Positions 8,588 to 18,400 of a stretch of DNA of 64,000 nt are shown here, one piece after another. The notes below the pieces were generated by a model. It was not told the origin of the DNA. It searched no databases and saw only the letters and a list, made by a program, of their open reading frames with translations. The stretch's first letter is position 1, and each line of letters opens with the position of its first letter. The stretch is from Pseudomonas putida (GTDB taxonomy: Bacteria; Pseudomonadota; Gammaproteobacteria; Pseudomonadales; Pseudomonadaceae): assembly GCF_028682635.1 (NCBI RefSeq), contig NZ_JANHLK010000005.1:186001-250000 (forward strand). The letters run 5' to 3'. Both the position numbers and the translations under genes were made by a program.

Positions 8588-10207
8588 TCAGGCCGCAGCC
8601 TCTTCGTTGGGTTCGAAACTGTCCGCCCGCGCCATCTGCCACATCCGCGAATAAAACTCGCCATTCACTTCCCCGGTGAGCAACTCCCCCGGCTTGAGGA
8701 ACACATGCAGCTGTGAGAACAGCTTGATCTCGGTGGCCGACATGCGCCGCACCAGGTGCTTGGCCGACAATTGCGATGGATGTTCAAGGCCGGCGGCAGC
8801 GAGCATCTCGGCCAGGCCCTTGAGCGTGTTGCGGTGGAAGTTGTAGACGCGCTGGGCCTTGTCCGGCACCACCAGCGCACGCTGACGCAGGGTGTCCTGG
8901 GTGGCGACGCCGGTCGGGCATTTGTTGGTGTGGCAACTTTGCGACTGGATGCACCCGATGGCGAACATGAAACCGCGCGCCGAGTTGGCCCAATCGGCAC
9001 CGATGGCCAGCACGCTGGCGATATCGAACGCACTGACGATCTTGCCGCTGGCGCCGAGCTTGATCTTGTCCCGCAGGTTCAGGCCGACCAGGGTGTTGTG
9101 CACGAACAGCAGGCCTTCGCGCATCGGCACGCCGATGTGGTCGGTGAATTCCACAGGCGCGGCGCCGGTGCCACCTTCCTTGCCGTCGACCACGATGAAG
9201 TCCGGGAGGATGCCGGTTTCCAGCATGGCCTTGGCGATGCCCATGAACTCCCACGGGTGACCCAGGCAAAACTTGAAGCCTACCGGTTTGCCACCGGACA
9301 GCTCGCGCAGTTGCTGGATGAAATGCATCATCTCGATCGGCGTGGAAAACGCACTGTGGCGGGACGGCGAGATGCAGTCTTCGCCCATCAGGATGCCGCG
9401 TGTGTCGGCGATCTCGCGGGTGACCTTGTGCTTGGGCAGGATCCCGCCGTGGCCGGGTTTGGCGCCCTGGCTCATCTTGATTTCGATCATCCGCACCTGG
9501 GGCGTTCGGGCCTGTGCGGCGAAACGCTCGGGGTCGAAGCGGCCATCGCTGGTGCGACAGCCGAAGTAGCCGCTGCCCAGTTCCCAGGTCAGGTCGCCAC
9601 CGTGTTCGCGGTGATAAGGGCTTATGCTGCCTTCGCCGGTGTCGTGGGCGAAGTTGCCGAGCTTGGCACCCTGGTTCAACGCGCGGATGGCGTTGGCACT
9701 GAGCGAGCCGAAGCTCATGGCCGAAATGTTGAACACCGACGCGCAATACGGCTGGGTGCATTGCGGGCCGCCGACCGTGACCCGGAAACCGCTCGGGTCG
9801 CTCAAGGGCGCCGGGCGCATCGAGTGGCCGATGAATTCAAAACCCGACTGGTAGACGTCGATCAAGGTGCCGAACGGTTTGTCGGCGCTTTCATTCTTGG
9901 CCCGGGAATAGACCAGCGAGCGCTGGGCCCTGGAAAAGGGCAGGGCGTCGCTGTCGGATTCGAGCAGGTATTGGCGGATTTCCGGACGAATGCCTTCGAC
10001 CAGATAGCGGATATTGCCCAGGATCGGGTAATTGCGGCGCACTGCGTGGGGGCTTTGCAGCAGATCGAACAGGCCGATCAGGCTGAGCACGCCGGTGACG
10101 GCCGTGATGGGCCAGAGCCAGTCGTGCTCGAGGAAGGGCAGGCTGGCGAGGGTGAAGATCACGCAGACGGCAAAGAAGGCGTAGCGGCTCAGGAGTGACA
10201 GGCTCAT
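8588..10207 (-). CDS. FMN-binding glutamate synthase family protein, membrane-anchored
   Basis: 539 residues. Two hydrophobic stretches at the N-terminus (about 5-25 and 30-48) precede a catalytic domain of the ferredoxin-type glutamate synthase alpha-subunit family: HDTGEGSISPYH, IEIKMSQGAKPGHGGILP, a GKEGGTGAAP phosphate-binding loop, and a Cys cluster CIQSQSCHTNKCPTGVA typical of the [3Fe-4S] site. It lacks the glutaminase domain, so it is not a complete GltB. The true substrate of these stand-alone proteins is not established; some relatives act in glycine betaine or amino-sugar metabolism. A single gene, divergent from the Nudix gene. The annotation as glutamate synthase is by domain only. 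Confidence 0.85.
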   Translation of the reverse strand: MSLSLLSRYAFFAVCVIFTLASLPFLEHDWLWPITAVTGVLSLIGLFDLLQSPHAVRRNYPILGNIRYLVEGIRPEIRQYLLESDSDALPFSRAQRSLVYSRAKNESADKPFGTLIDVYQSGFEFIGHSMRPAPLSDPSGFRVTVGGPQCTQPYCASVFNISAMSFGSLSANAIRALNQGAKLGNFAHDTGEGSISPYHREHGGDLTWELGSGYFGCRTSDGRFDPERFAAQARTPQVRMIEIKMSQGAKPGHGGILPKHKVTREIADTRGILMGEDCISPSRHSAFSTPIEMMHFIQQLRELSGGKPVGFKFCLGHPWEFMGIAKAMLETGILPDFIVVDGKEGGTGAAPVEFTDHIGVPMREGLLFVHNTLVGLNLRDKIKLGASGKIVSAFDIASVLAIGADWANSARGFMFAIGCIQSQSCHTNKCPTGVATQDTLRQRALVVPDKAQRVYNFHRNTLKGLAEMLAAAGLEHPSQLSAKHLVRRMSATEIKLFSQLHVFLKPGELLTGEVNGEFYSRMWQMARADSFEPNEEAAA

Positions 10208-10327
10208 ACGGTTTCCTTGGGTTCGGACTCAAAAACTTTGGCAATACACAAACCACCTCGCGATGGCGGTGCGTCAGCCAACATCAATGTCGAATATAAT
10301 GGCGTTTTTGAGTCAAAGGCCTTTTTA

Positions 10328-10762
10328 ATGTCAATGTCTGTTGCCCAGCCCTCTGCACTTATCCACATCGCCGCCGCCCTGTTGATCGGCCCCGACGGGC
10401 GAACCCTGCTGGTGCGCAAGCGCGGCACCCAGGCGTTCATGCAACCGGGTGGCAAGATCGAGGCCGATGAAAAACCGGTCAGCGCACTGGCCCGGGAGCT
10501 GGAAGAAGAGTTGGGTCTGCTGATCGATACGGCGCACGCCACGTTCCTCGGGCAGTTCTCGGCCCCCGCCGCCAATGAGCCGGGTTTTGTCGTGCAGGCC
10601 GAACTGTTTCTGCTGAGCATCGATGCCGAAGTCACCCCGGCTGCCGAGATCGAAGAAGTGATCTGGATCGATCCGGCCAGCGACGGTGGTGTCGTTCTGG
10701 CGCCATTGACACGGGACCTGATCCTGCCGTTTTATCGAGCTTCGCTGACCGCTATCGCCTGA
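10328..10762 (+). CDS. Nudix hydrolase
   Basis: 144 residues with a complete Nudix box, G-x5-E-x7-REL-EEELGL, starting at GGKIEADE (about residue 42). Nudix enzymes cleave nucleoside diphosphate derivatives; the closest match in style is the MutT/dGTP pyrophosphohydrolase-like group, but the substrate is not predictable. Start at 10328 is a choice between two nearby Met codons (MSMSVAQ). The reading frame is open further upstream to 10217 but runs through AT-rich, promoter-like sequence. The lysE-type gene starts 23 bases after its stop, suggesting cotranscription with 10786-11924. Confidence 0.85.
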   Translation: MSMSVAQPSALIHIAAALLIGPDGRTLLVRKRGTQAFMQPGGKIEADEKPVSALARELEEELGLLIDTAHATFLGQFSAPAANEPGFVVQAELFLLSIDAEVTPAAEIEEVIWIDPASDGGVVLAPLTRDLILPFYRASLTAIA

Positions 10763-10785
10763 TCATTACGCAAGGGACTTCGCCC

Positions 10786-11424
10786 ATGATCCCGCTTCAA
10801 GACCTGCTGATTTTCGCCGCTGCCGCGTTGCTGATGGTGCTGACACCGGGGCCGAACATGATCTACCTGATCTCCCGTTCGATCTGCCAGGGACGCAAGG
10901 CCGGGGTCACCTCGTTGCTTGGCGTGGTCGCGGGTTTCTTCGTGCATCTGTTCGCCGCCGCGGCCGGTTTGACCGCGGTGTTCCTGGCGGTGCCAATGGC
11001 CTATGAAGTGTTGAAGTGGGCCGGTGCGCTGTACCTGTTGTGGCTGGCCTGGCAGGCGGTCAAGCCGGGTGCGCGTTCGCCGTTCGAAGCGCAGCAGCTG
11101 CCACCGGACTCGTCGCGCAGGCTCATTACCATGGGTTTTCTCACCAGCGCCCTGAACCCGAAGATTGCGGTGTTCTACCTGTCGGTGTTCCCGCAGTTCA
11201 TCAGCCCCGAGCACGGTTCGGTGTTCACGCAAAGTATCGTCCTGGGCCTGACCCAGATCAGCGTCAGTTTCTGCGTGAACCTGATGATCGCCCTGTTCGC
11301 GGCCGGCATCGCGTCATGGTTTGTCAGCAATCCGACCTGGCTGGCGATGCAGCGTTATTTCATGGGCTTTGTCTTGTCGGCGCTGGCGTTGCGCTTGATG
11401 CTCGAGCAAAAACGGATGGCCTGA
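10786..11424 (+). CDS. LysE/RhtB-family amino-acid exporter
   Basis: 212-residue inner-membrane protein with six predicted helices. The N-terminal signature LTPGPNMIYLISRSICQGRKAGV and the middle GALYLLWLAWQAVKPG and LTSALNPKIAVFYLSVFPQF are diagnostic for the LysE/RhtB family, which exports amino acids such as threonine, homoserine or lysine. It follows the Nudix gene and is followed two bases after its stop by an acetyltransferase gene, suggesting a three-gene unit. Substrate unknown. Confidence 0.88.
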   Translation: MIPLQDLLIFAAAALLMVLTPGPNMIYLISRSICQGRKAGVTSLLGVVAGFFVHLFAAAAGLTAVFLAVPMAYEVLKWAGALYLLWLAWQAVKPGARSPFEAQQLPPDSSRRLITMGFLTSALNPKIAVFYLSVFPQFISPEHGSVFTQSIVLGLTQISVSFCVNLMIALFAAGIASWFVSNPTWLAMQRYFMGFVLSALALRLMLEQKRMA

Positions 11425-11426
11425 AC

Positions 11427-11924
11427 ATGTTGATTCAGCGACTGGATACCAGCCATGCGCTGGACTATCGGACGATGACGCTTGAGGCCTACGATCGACA
11501 CCCCCGGGCGTTCACCTCCAGCGTGCGCGAACGTGCAACGATGCCCTTGAGCTGGTGGGAGTCGCGCCTGACCGGCAAGCTGGATGTGGTGTTCGGCGCT
11601 TTTGACGAGGGCCGGTTGGCGGGCATCGCCGGGTTGGCGCTCGAGCCCCGGGAGAAAGCCCGGCACAAGGCGACGCTGTTTGGCATGTATGTGTCCGCTC
11701 ACGTGCGCCAGCACGGGCTCGGTAGGCAACTGGTGCAGGCGGTGCTGACCGAGGCGCGGACCCATCAACATCTGCGGGTGATCAAACTGACCGTCACCGC
11801 CGGCAACGATGCCGCATTCAACCTCTATAGGCGCTGCGGCTTCGTCCAGTTCGGCCTGGAGCCGATGGCAGTGCGGGTGGGTGAGGATTACTTCGACAAG
11901 ATCCACATGTGGCGCGAACTCTAA
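11427..11924 (+). CDS. GNAT-family N-acetyltransferase
   Basis: 165 residues. The acetyl-CoA binding motif A is visible as MYVSAHVRQHGLGRQLVQAVLTEA (about residues 89-112, with R/Q-x-x-G-x-G/A as RQHGLG), and motif B as LTVTAGNDAAFNLYRRCGFVQFG. Start at 11427 is two bases after the exporter stop, without a strong ribosome site, so coupling is likely. Substrate unknown; pairing with an exporter could mean detoxification of an amino-acid-like compound, which is inference only. Confidence 0.85.
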   Translation: MLIQRLDTSHALDYRTMTLEAYDRHPRAFTSSVRERATMPLSWWESRLTGKLDVVFGAFDEGRLAGIAGLALEPREKARHKATLFGMYVSAHVRQHGLGRQLVQAVLTEARTHQHLRVIKLTVTAGNDAAFNLYRRCGFVQFGLEPMAVRVGEDYFDKIHMWREL

Positions 11925-11943
11925 ATCCACCCCGATCAAAGAA

Positions 11944-12033
11944 TGTGGGAGCGGGCTTGCTCGCGAATGCGGGTCAACATTCAGCATTGAAGCTGACTGA
12001 TACACCGCTTTCGCGAGCAAGCCCGCTCCCACA
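11944..12033. repeat. REP/REPIN element (GTGGGAGCGGGCTTGCTCGCGA family)
   Basis: Left arm TGTGGGAGCGGGCTTGCTCGCGAA, right arm TTCGCGAGCAAGCCCGCTCCCACA, inner part containing ACATTCAGCATTGAAGCTGACTG. It sits between the convergent acetyltransferase and metR genes and touches the metR stop codon. Near-identical elements lie at 25495, 50729 and 60430. Confidence 0.92.
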
Positions 12034-12035
12034 TT

Positions 12036-12953
12036 TCAACGAACGGCGCTTACCCCATCCAGCGTCGAAAACGACGTGTCCTTGGCCGTCAGCAAAAAAT
12101 CCCTCATGTACGGCGCATCGAGCATGTCGGCCCGAATCGCCGCATACAGCGTCGCAAACAAACCTTTCTCGCCCAGGCGCTTGGCTTTCACGTAGCCCCG
12201 TGAGCTGTATTCATGCAGCGCCCAATGGGGCATGCCGCACACGCCGCGACCGCTGGCCACCAGCTGCATCATCATCACCGTCAGTTCCGACGTGCGGACC
12301 TGGGCCGGCTCGACGTCGGCCGGTTCCAGAAAGCGCGTGAAGATATCCAGCCGGTCACGTTCCACCGGGTAGGTGATCAGGGTTTCGCTGAGCAAGTCCT
12401 GCGGGACGATGTAGGCCTTGTTGGCCAAACGGTGCTGGTTCGCCACCGCGAGCATCGCTTCATAAGTAAACAGCGGCACATAGGTGATCCCTACCAGATC
12501 CACCGGGTCGGACGTCACCACCAGGTCCAGGTCGCCACGGGCCAGGGCGGGCAGGGGGGCGAAAGAGAAGCCGGACGCCAGGTCCAGCTCGACTTCCGGC
12601 CAGGCATCGCGGAACTGGTCGATGGTTGGCATCAGCCACTGGAAGCAACTGTGGCATTCGATGGCCATGTGCAGGCGCCCGGCGGTGCCTCCGGCCAACC
12701 GCGCGATGTCGCGCTCGGCCGCGCGCAGCAGCGGCAAGGTGGCATCGGCCAGTTGCAGCAGGCGCAAACCGGCGCTGGTGAAACGCACGGGCTTGGTCTT
12801 GCGCACGAACAGCGGCATCCCCATGCGTTCCTCAAGCTCCTTGAACTGATGGGACAGCGCCGACTGGGTCAGGTGCAGGCGGTCGGCCGCATCCACCAGG
12901 CTATCGGCTTCGCGCAAGGCGTGCAGGGTCTTCAGGTGACGGATTTCAAGCAC
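12036..12953 (-). CDS. metR: LysR-type regulator MetR
   Basis: 305-residue LysR-type activator of methionine synthesis that responds to homocysteine. The N-terminal helix-turn-helix reads LEIRHLKTLHALREADSLVDAADRLHLTQSALSHQFKELEERMG (residues 2-45), followed by an effector domain with the MetR-specific IECHSCFQWLMPTIDQFRDAWPEVE. The GTG at 12953 is chosen because GGAG lies six bases upstream and the protein then starts at the same place as enterobacterial MetR (MIEVKHLKTL); the ATG at 12965 would add four residues and has no ribosome site. Divergent from metE, its classical target, with a MetR-like palindrome between them. Confidence 0.93.
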   Translation of the reverse strand: MLEIRHLKTLHALREADSLVDAADRLHLTQSALSHQFKELEERMGMPLFVRKTKPVRFTSAGLRLLQLADATLPLLRAAERDIARLAGGTAGRLHMAIECHSCFQWLMPTIDQFRDAWPEVELDLASGFSFAPLPALARGDLDLVVTSDPVDLVGITYVPLFTYEAMLAVANQHRLANKAYIVPQDLLSETLITYPVERDRLDIFTRFLEPADVEPAQVRTSELTVMMMQLVASGRGVCGMPHWALHEYSSRGYVKAKRLGEKGLFATLYAAIRADMLDAPYMRDFLLTAKDTSFSTLDGVSAVR

Positions 12954-12995
12954 CGGGGGCTCCATGAGGAAAACTTGTGATCAACACGAAAAGGT

Positions 12996-13008
12996 TGAGT
13001 TTGTCTCA
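12996..13008. promoter_or_regulatory. Candidate MetR binding site
   Basis: TGAGTTTGTCTCA is a 13-bp interrupted palindrome that follows the MetR consensus TGAANNTNNTTCA with a matched change at the two symmetric positions (A to G and T to C) and the central T kept. It lies 52 bp upstream of the metE start, in the divergent metR-metE spacer. Confidence 0.6.
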
Positions 13009-13059
13009 TGATGCCTTGGCTGTCGACAATAGCGCCATCTTTTACAGGAGCAATTCGAC

Positions 13060-15372
13060 ATGGCCGTAGCCCACACCCTTGGTTTTCCCCGCATCGGTGC
13101 CGACCGCGAACTGAAAAAAGCCCTCGAATCCTACTGGAAGGGCGACCTTGACCAGCAGGCGCTGCACAGCGTCGGTCGCCAGTTGCGCAACACCCACTGG
13201 CAATTGCAGAAAGACGCCGGCATCGACCTGCTGCCGGTCGGCGACTTCGCCTGGTACGACCAGGTACTGACCCATTCCCTGGCATTCGGTGTGATCCCCG
13301 AGCGCTTCGACAGCACCCGGGACGAACGCGGCCTGCCGACCCTGGACACCTTGTTCGCCATGGCCCGTGGCGCCACCGTGAGCTGTTGCGGCAGCGAGCA
13401 CGGCCAGGCGCAATACGCCCAGGAACTGACCAAGTGGTTCGACACCAACTACCACTACCTGGTCCCGGAATTCAGCGCAGACCAACAGTTCAAGCTGAGC
13501 TGGGAACAGCTGTTCGACGAAGTCGAGGAAGCCAAGGCCCTGGGGCACACCGTCAAGCCCGTCATCATCGGCCCGCTGACTTACCTGTGGCTGGGCAAGG
13601 TCAAGGGCGACGACTTCGACAAACTCGAGCTGTTGGAACGCCTGCTGCCGGTCTACAACGAAATCCTCGGGCGCCTCGCTGCCCAAGGGGTGGAGTGGGT
13701 ACAGATCGATGAACCGATCCTGACCCTCGACCTGCCGCAGGAATGGAAAAACGCCTTTGAACGCGCCTACCACATCCTCCAATACTCGCCGCTGAAAAAG
13801 CTGTTGGCGACCTACTTCAGCGGCCTGCAGGACAACCTCGGCCTGGCCGTCGGCCTGCCGGTGCAAGGCTTGCACATCGACGCGGTGCGCGCGCCGGATC
13901 AACTGCTGCACGTGCTCGATCGCCTGCCGACCTACAAGATCCTCTCGGTGGGCCTGGTCAATGGCCGCAACGTCTGGCGCTGCGAGCTGGAACCGGTGCT
14001 GGCACAACTGCAATTTGCCCAGGAACGCTTTGGCGACAACCTCTGGGTCAGCAGCTCCTGCTCGTTGCTGCACAGCCCGGTGGACCTGGAGCGCGAAGAC
14101 AAACTCGATCCCGAGCTGAAAAGCTGGCTGGCGTTTGCCGTGCAAAAATGTGGCGAAATCGCCGTACTGCGCGATGCCCTGAACGATCCGCAAGCGCCCA
14201 AGGTGCAAGCCGCGTTGGCCGAAAGCCGTGCCATTGCCACCAGCCGCGCTGAATCTCCGCGCATCCATAAAGCCCAGGTGCAAGCCCGCATCGATGCCAT
14301 TGGCACAGCGGACAGCCAGCGCCAATCGCCGTTTGCCCAACGCATCGAGCAACAGCGTGCACGGTTGAAACTGCCGACGTTCCCGACCACCACCATCGGC
14401 TCGTTCCCGCAGACCGGATCGATTCGCCTGGCGCGCCAGGCTTTCAAGCAAGGCAAGCTGTCGGCCAACGACTACACCGACGCCATGCACCACGAAATTC
14501 GCCACGCCGTGCAAATCCAGGAACGCCTGGGGCTGGACGTGCTGGTGCACGGTGAAGCCGAACGCAACGACATGGTCGAGTACTTCGCCGAGCAGCTCGA
14601 AGGCTATCTGTTCACGCGTTTTGGCTGGGTGCAGAGCTACGGTTCACGCTGCGTGAAACCGGCGATCATCTACGGCGACCTGAGCCGCCCGAAAGCCATG
14701 ACGGTCGACTGGATCACCTATGCCCAGAGCCAGACCGACAAGGTCATGAAAGGCATGCTCACCGGTCCCGTGACGATGCTGATGTGGTCCTTCCCCCGCG
14801 AAGACGTGTCGCGCAAAGTCCAGGCACAGCAACTGGCGCTGGCCCTGCGCGACGAAGTGCTGGACCTGGAAGCGGCCGGCATCAAGATCGTGCAGATCGA
14901 CGAAGCCGCATTCCGCGAAGGCCTGCCGCTGCGTCGGGCACAATGGCAGGAATACCTGGACTGGGCGGTGCAGGCGTTCCGCTTGAGCGCCAGCGGCGTG
15001 CGTGATGAAACGCAGATCCACACCCACATGTGCTACAGCGAATTCAACGACGTGATCGAGGCCATCGCGGCGATGGATGCCGATGTGATCACCATCGAAA
15101 CCTCGCGTTCGGACATGGAGTTGCTGCAGGCCTTCGAAGCGTTCGACTACCCCAACGACATCGGTCCGGGTGTCTATGACATCCACTCGCCACGGGTGCC
15201 GGACACGGCCGAGATGGTCAAGTTGATCAGCAAGGCGGTGAAGCGGATTCCGGCCGAGCGGTTGTGGGTCAACCCCGATTGCGGGTTGAAGACCCGCGCC
15301 TGGCCGGAGACTGAAGCGGCGTTGGTGAATATGGTGGCGGCAGCACGCCAGCTGCGAAGCCAACTGGCTTGA
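13060..15372 (+). CDS. metE: Cobalamin-independent methionine synthase MetE
   Basis: 770-residue cytoplasmic enzyme that transfers the methyl group of 5-methyltetrahydropteroyltri-glutamate to homocysteine. Full family length. The N-terminal half starts [24 protein letters not shown] ([17 protein letters not shown]), and the C-terminal catalytic half contains the substrate loop [10 protein letters not shown] and the zinc ligands HTHMCYSEF (His and Cys), ETSRSD (Glu) and NPDCGLKTR (Cys). AGGAG lies nine bases before the ATG. Divergent from metR; likely activated by MetR through the site at 12996. A strong hairpin follows the gene. Confidence 0.97.
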   Translation: MAVAHTLGFPRIGADRELKKALESYWKGDLDQQALHSVGRQLRNTHWQLQKDAGIDLLPVGDFAWYDQVLTHSLAFGVIPERFDSTRDERGLPTLDTLFAMARGATVSCCGSEHGQAQYAQELTKWFDTNYHYLVPEFSADQQFKLSWEQLFDEVEEAKALGHTVKPVIIGPLTYLWLGKVKGDDFDKLELLERLLPVYNEILGRLAAQGVEWVQIDEPILTLDLPQEWKNAFERAYHILQYSPLKKLLATYFSGLQDNLGLAVGLPVQGLHIDAVRAPDQLLHVLDRLPTYKILSVGLVNGRNVWRCELEPVLAQLQFAQERFGDNLWVSSSCSLLHSPVDLEREDKLDPELKSWLAFAVQKCGEIAVLRDALNDPQAPKVQAALAESRAIATSRAESPRIHKAQVQARIDAIGTADSQRQSPFAQRIEQQRARLKLPTFPTTTIGSFPQTGSIRLARQAFKQGKLSANDYTDAMHHEIRHAVQIQERLGLDVLVHGEAERNDMVEYFAEQLEGYLFTRFGWVQSYGSRCVKPAIIYGDLSRPKAMTVDWITYAQSQTDKVMKGMLTGPVTMLMWSFPREDVSRKVQAQQLALALRDEVLDLEAAGIKIVQIDEAAFREGLPLRRAQWQEYLDWAVQAFRLSASGVRDETQIHTHMCYSEFNDVIEAIAAMDADVITIETSRSDMELLQAFEAFDYPNDIGPGVYDIHSPRVPDTAEMVKLISKAVKRIPAERLWVNPDCGLKTRAWPETEAALVNMVAAARQLRSQLA

Positions 15373-15377
15373 GGAAC

Positions 15378-15410
15378 CCGCACGGGAGCGGCTTGACCGC
15401 TCCCGTGCGG
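15378..15410. terminator. Perfect hairpin between convergent metE and giant toxin-like gene
   Basis: 14-bp perfect inverted repeat (CCGCACGGGAGCGG / CCGCTCCCGTGCGG) with a five-base loop. There is no long T run on either side, so it may end or protect both convergent transcripts without being a classical intrinsic terminator. Confidence 0.7.
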
Positions 15411-15414
15411 CCTG

Positions 15415-18400
15415 TCAGCCCTGATCGAAATGTCTGAGCGCCGCTGATTTCTTGCCGATATCGGCGTAAGGCAGGTTGGCGTTATCTGCGTGGGTCAAGG
15501 CACGATGTTCAGGCAACTTAAGATGCGCTTTTTCGAACTCGAGAAAGGCGGGGGCCGGCTTGGCGTAGTGGAAATGGGCATACCACAACAGCGTGGGAGG
15601 TGTTGCCGTCATGTCCCATATTTCGTATTCCTGCAAGTAATCGGTTCGCCGATCAGGACGTTTGCCCAGGGTTTTCAGCGCACTGGTCTTGCGTATCTCT
15701 GCGGCATTTTGGCTGATCAGATCATCGAGCATTCCATCCGTAGGGTTTTTGCTGCGCAGTGACTGACGGGTGCGCATCCGACGTCCGGTGGCAATCAATT
15801 CCACTGCCTTGTTACGCAGTTGCTCGATGACGGGGCTCTGTGGGGAAATGGCTTCGATATCGAGCGCCCGGCGCTTCAGTTCGTTGGCCTCGTTGACCAT
15901 CATGTGCTCCAGATCGACCGGGAGCATATCCTGCGCTGCATAGGCTTGAATCCTCGACCGGTAGGCCGGCTGCGACTGCAGGCGATTACGCGCATCTTCG
16001 ATCATGGCAGCCGCGTCCTTTTGCACGGGGCGAGCGATTGGCTCGGGAGGATTGAGCAAGCGAGACTTGCCGTTTGCACCCTGTTCCCATATTTCCTCGA
16101 CACCACCCTTCCCGGTCAGGATGTATTGACGTTTCTGGGTCGTTGGTTCCAAGCGCTCCCCCCCGATCAACAAGTGGTCGTCTTCGGTGATGAAGACCTT
16201 CTTGCTGCGTTGCCCGGCCGGCACGACTGGCGCAGGTTGGTCGATGCCCTTGCGTGCCCGTTGGGCCATTTTTTCGATACCCTCCAGCAAGGGCGCGACC
16301 GCGTCGAGATAGAAGTGCTGGGGATCGCTGGCGGTCCAGGCATTCATGCCGCGACGGAACTGGCTGTAGTGCTCGAGGCATTCCTGGAAAATCTGATTGC
16401 GTTGGGCTCGGGTGGCAGGGACCTCCTGCAGGCTGAATTGAGTGAACAATGCACGGTCGACGTTGATGCGCAGGCTTTCGGCTTGGGTCTGTAGATGGAA
16501 CCAGGACAGATCCCGTACCGTGTCAAAGCGATTGACCGTCTCCAGAAGATGAGCTGTTCTCAGGTAAAGCAGAGTGGGCTCGTTGAGGCGTCCGTTCAAC
16601 GCCTCTACTTCAGATGTCATTTGTGCCTTTTCGGTTCTGACCGTAATGCGCTCGTACCACCGGTTGAGGTCGCGCATTGCCGTTTCAATCTGTTCCAGGT
16701 GGCCGATGACTTCCAGGCGTAGCTTTCGAATGTCGTGCAGAATCCGAACGCGTTCGGCGAGCGCACTGTCTGGTAGTTCGTCCAGTTGATCGATTAGAGC
16801 GTCAATTCGGTCGGTGAGCGGATTAGACCGATGGTTGGCAAAGAAAACCCTCTGCTTTTGCCTGTCGGCGATTATCAGGGCGTCATGACTTTGCATTTCA
16901 CTGAGCAGGCGTCGTTTGTTGCCATGTGCCAGGGGCGCCAGCTCGACCAGCGTCTGGTAATGCCCGCTGGCCAGTTCGATGTCGCCGATACAGGCTGCTT
17001 CGGTCTCCTGAATCAGGGCCGGACGGGCTTCTGCGGCAACACTGTTGTACTTTTCCAGTGCCGCATTGGTGCGCGAGACCCGAGCATCGATTTGCGGCGC
17101 CAAGTTGTCGGCGGCGTCGGTCAGTGCATTGTGACGACGAAACACCCGATCGGCCCACCACCTTGGCAGGCGTTCGCGAATGGCAGCAGGCCAGATCGGG
17201 TCAAGTGCATCGGCCAGATGCCCGAGCACGCCGCCGCCACCCAGCCCGCCGCCTTCGAAGGTCGACCCGTAAACGCCGAACCAGGTATCCCATTGGCCGG
17301 CTTCATCGAGCGCGATGGGTTGCCGGTAGGTTTTTTTCCGCGTGCCGCTCAGTCTCAAGCCGCGTGAGTCCGCACTGGGTTCAACCTGGAAGATGCGGCC
17401 CTGGCGCGTGATGAAGTCGCCGTCGGCATGCCGGTAGACATTGCGATAGACCCCGTGCTCGAGCGGTTGCAAGCCGGCCAGGGAAATCGGTTTTTCATAC
17501 TCGTATCCGGCGAAGCGCTGGGCGATATGTCGTGCGTGGCGTGCTGACGTCGACCGCAATGCCGTGGCGCCTTTGCCCAGCGCCATCAACTGACGAGCAC
17601 GCGCCAGCGAGCGGACGACGGTGGTCGAGCGGGTGGCCGGCGAAGTACCGGCGATGTCCATGGCGGCATCGATCAACGACAACAACACCGACTCTATCTC
17701 TGCCAGGCCCTCAGCCACCTCGCCATGCGACAGAGCAGCGACCGCGTTGTTGGCACTGCTCCAGGCATCATAAAGCGCAACTCCCGCACCGACGAAGGGC
17801 ACCAGGCCTATCGCCATCTTGATGTAGTTGAACGCCTTCGAGCCGCTGAGCGCGTAGCGTTCCAGGTACAGGTCGGTGCGTGAGCGCGAGGTGTCGCGAT
17901 GGGCTTCGATCAGGCGGCCCATGTGGGCATTGAGCAAATGTTCGGCCAGCGAAGTCGTCGATGGCCACGCCAGGCCAACGCCGATCATGGCGTCGAAATG
18001 CTTCAACACGGCCTGGTTGATGCGGCTTGCGTGGGCCGCCTCGCTGCCTTTCAAGGCTCGGCCGGCCAGGTAGCTGACCATCTCGCTGCGCAGGCATAGA
18101 TTAAACAAGGCCCGGCGAGCGCTCTCCAGGCTGTCGTAGCGGCGCAGGCATTGGCCGTCGGGGCTGTCGGGCAGATACAGCAGGGTCATCCCGCTGACCT
18201 GCTCTTCAATGAAGGTCACGCCGGACAGGGTGGTCGGGCCTTCGTTTGGCGTGTCCTTGCCGCCGGCACTCAGGTAGGCCGGGAACAGTACGATACGATT
18301 GCCGTTCGCTTGCCAGGCCTCAGGGGCCTGGGCATCGATGGCAATGGTCAGGACCTGTAGCTGGTCCTGGTTGATCTGGTTTTGCAGGTGCGCGCATTGA

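Noticed and set aside
13042..14550. 502-codon minus-strand frame across metE
   Set aside because: Antisense shadow without domain character; metE is certain on the plus strand.
15378..15410. Classical intrinsic terminator for metE
   Set aside because: The stem is perfect but no T run follows on either strand, so it is kept only as a hairpin likely to mark the convergent ends.
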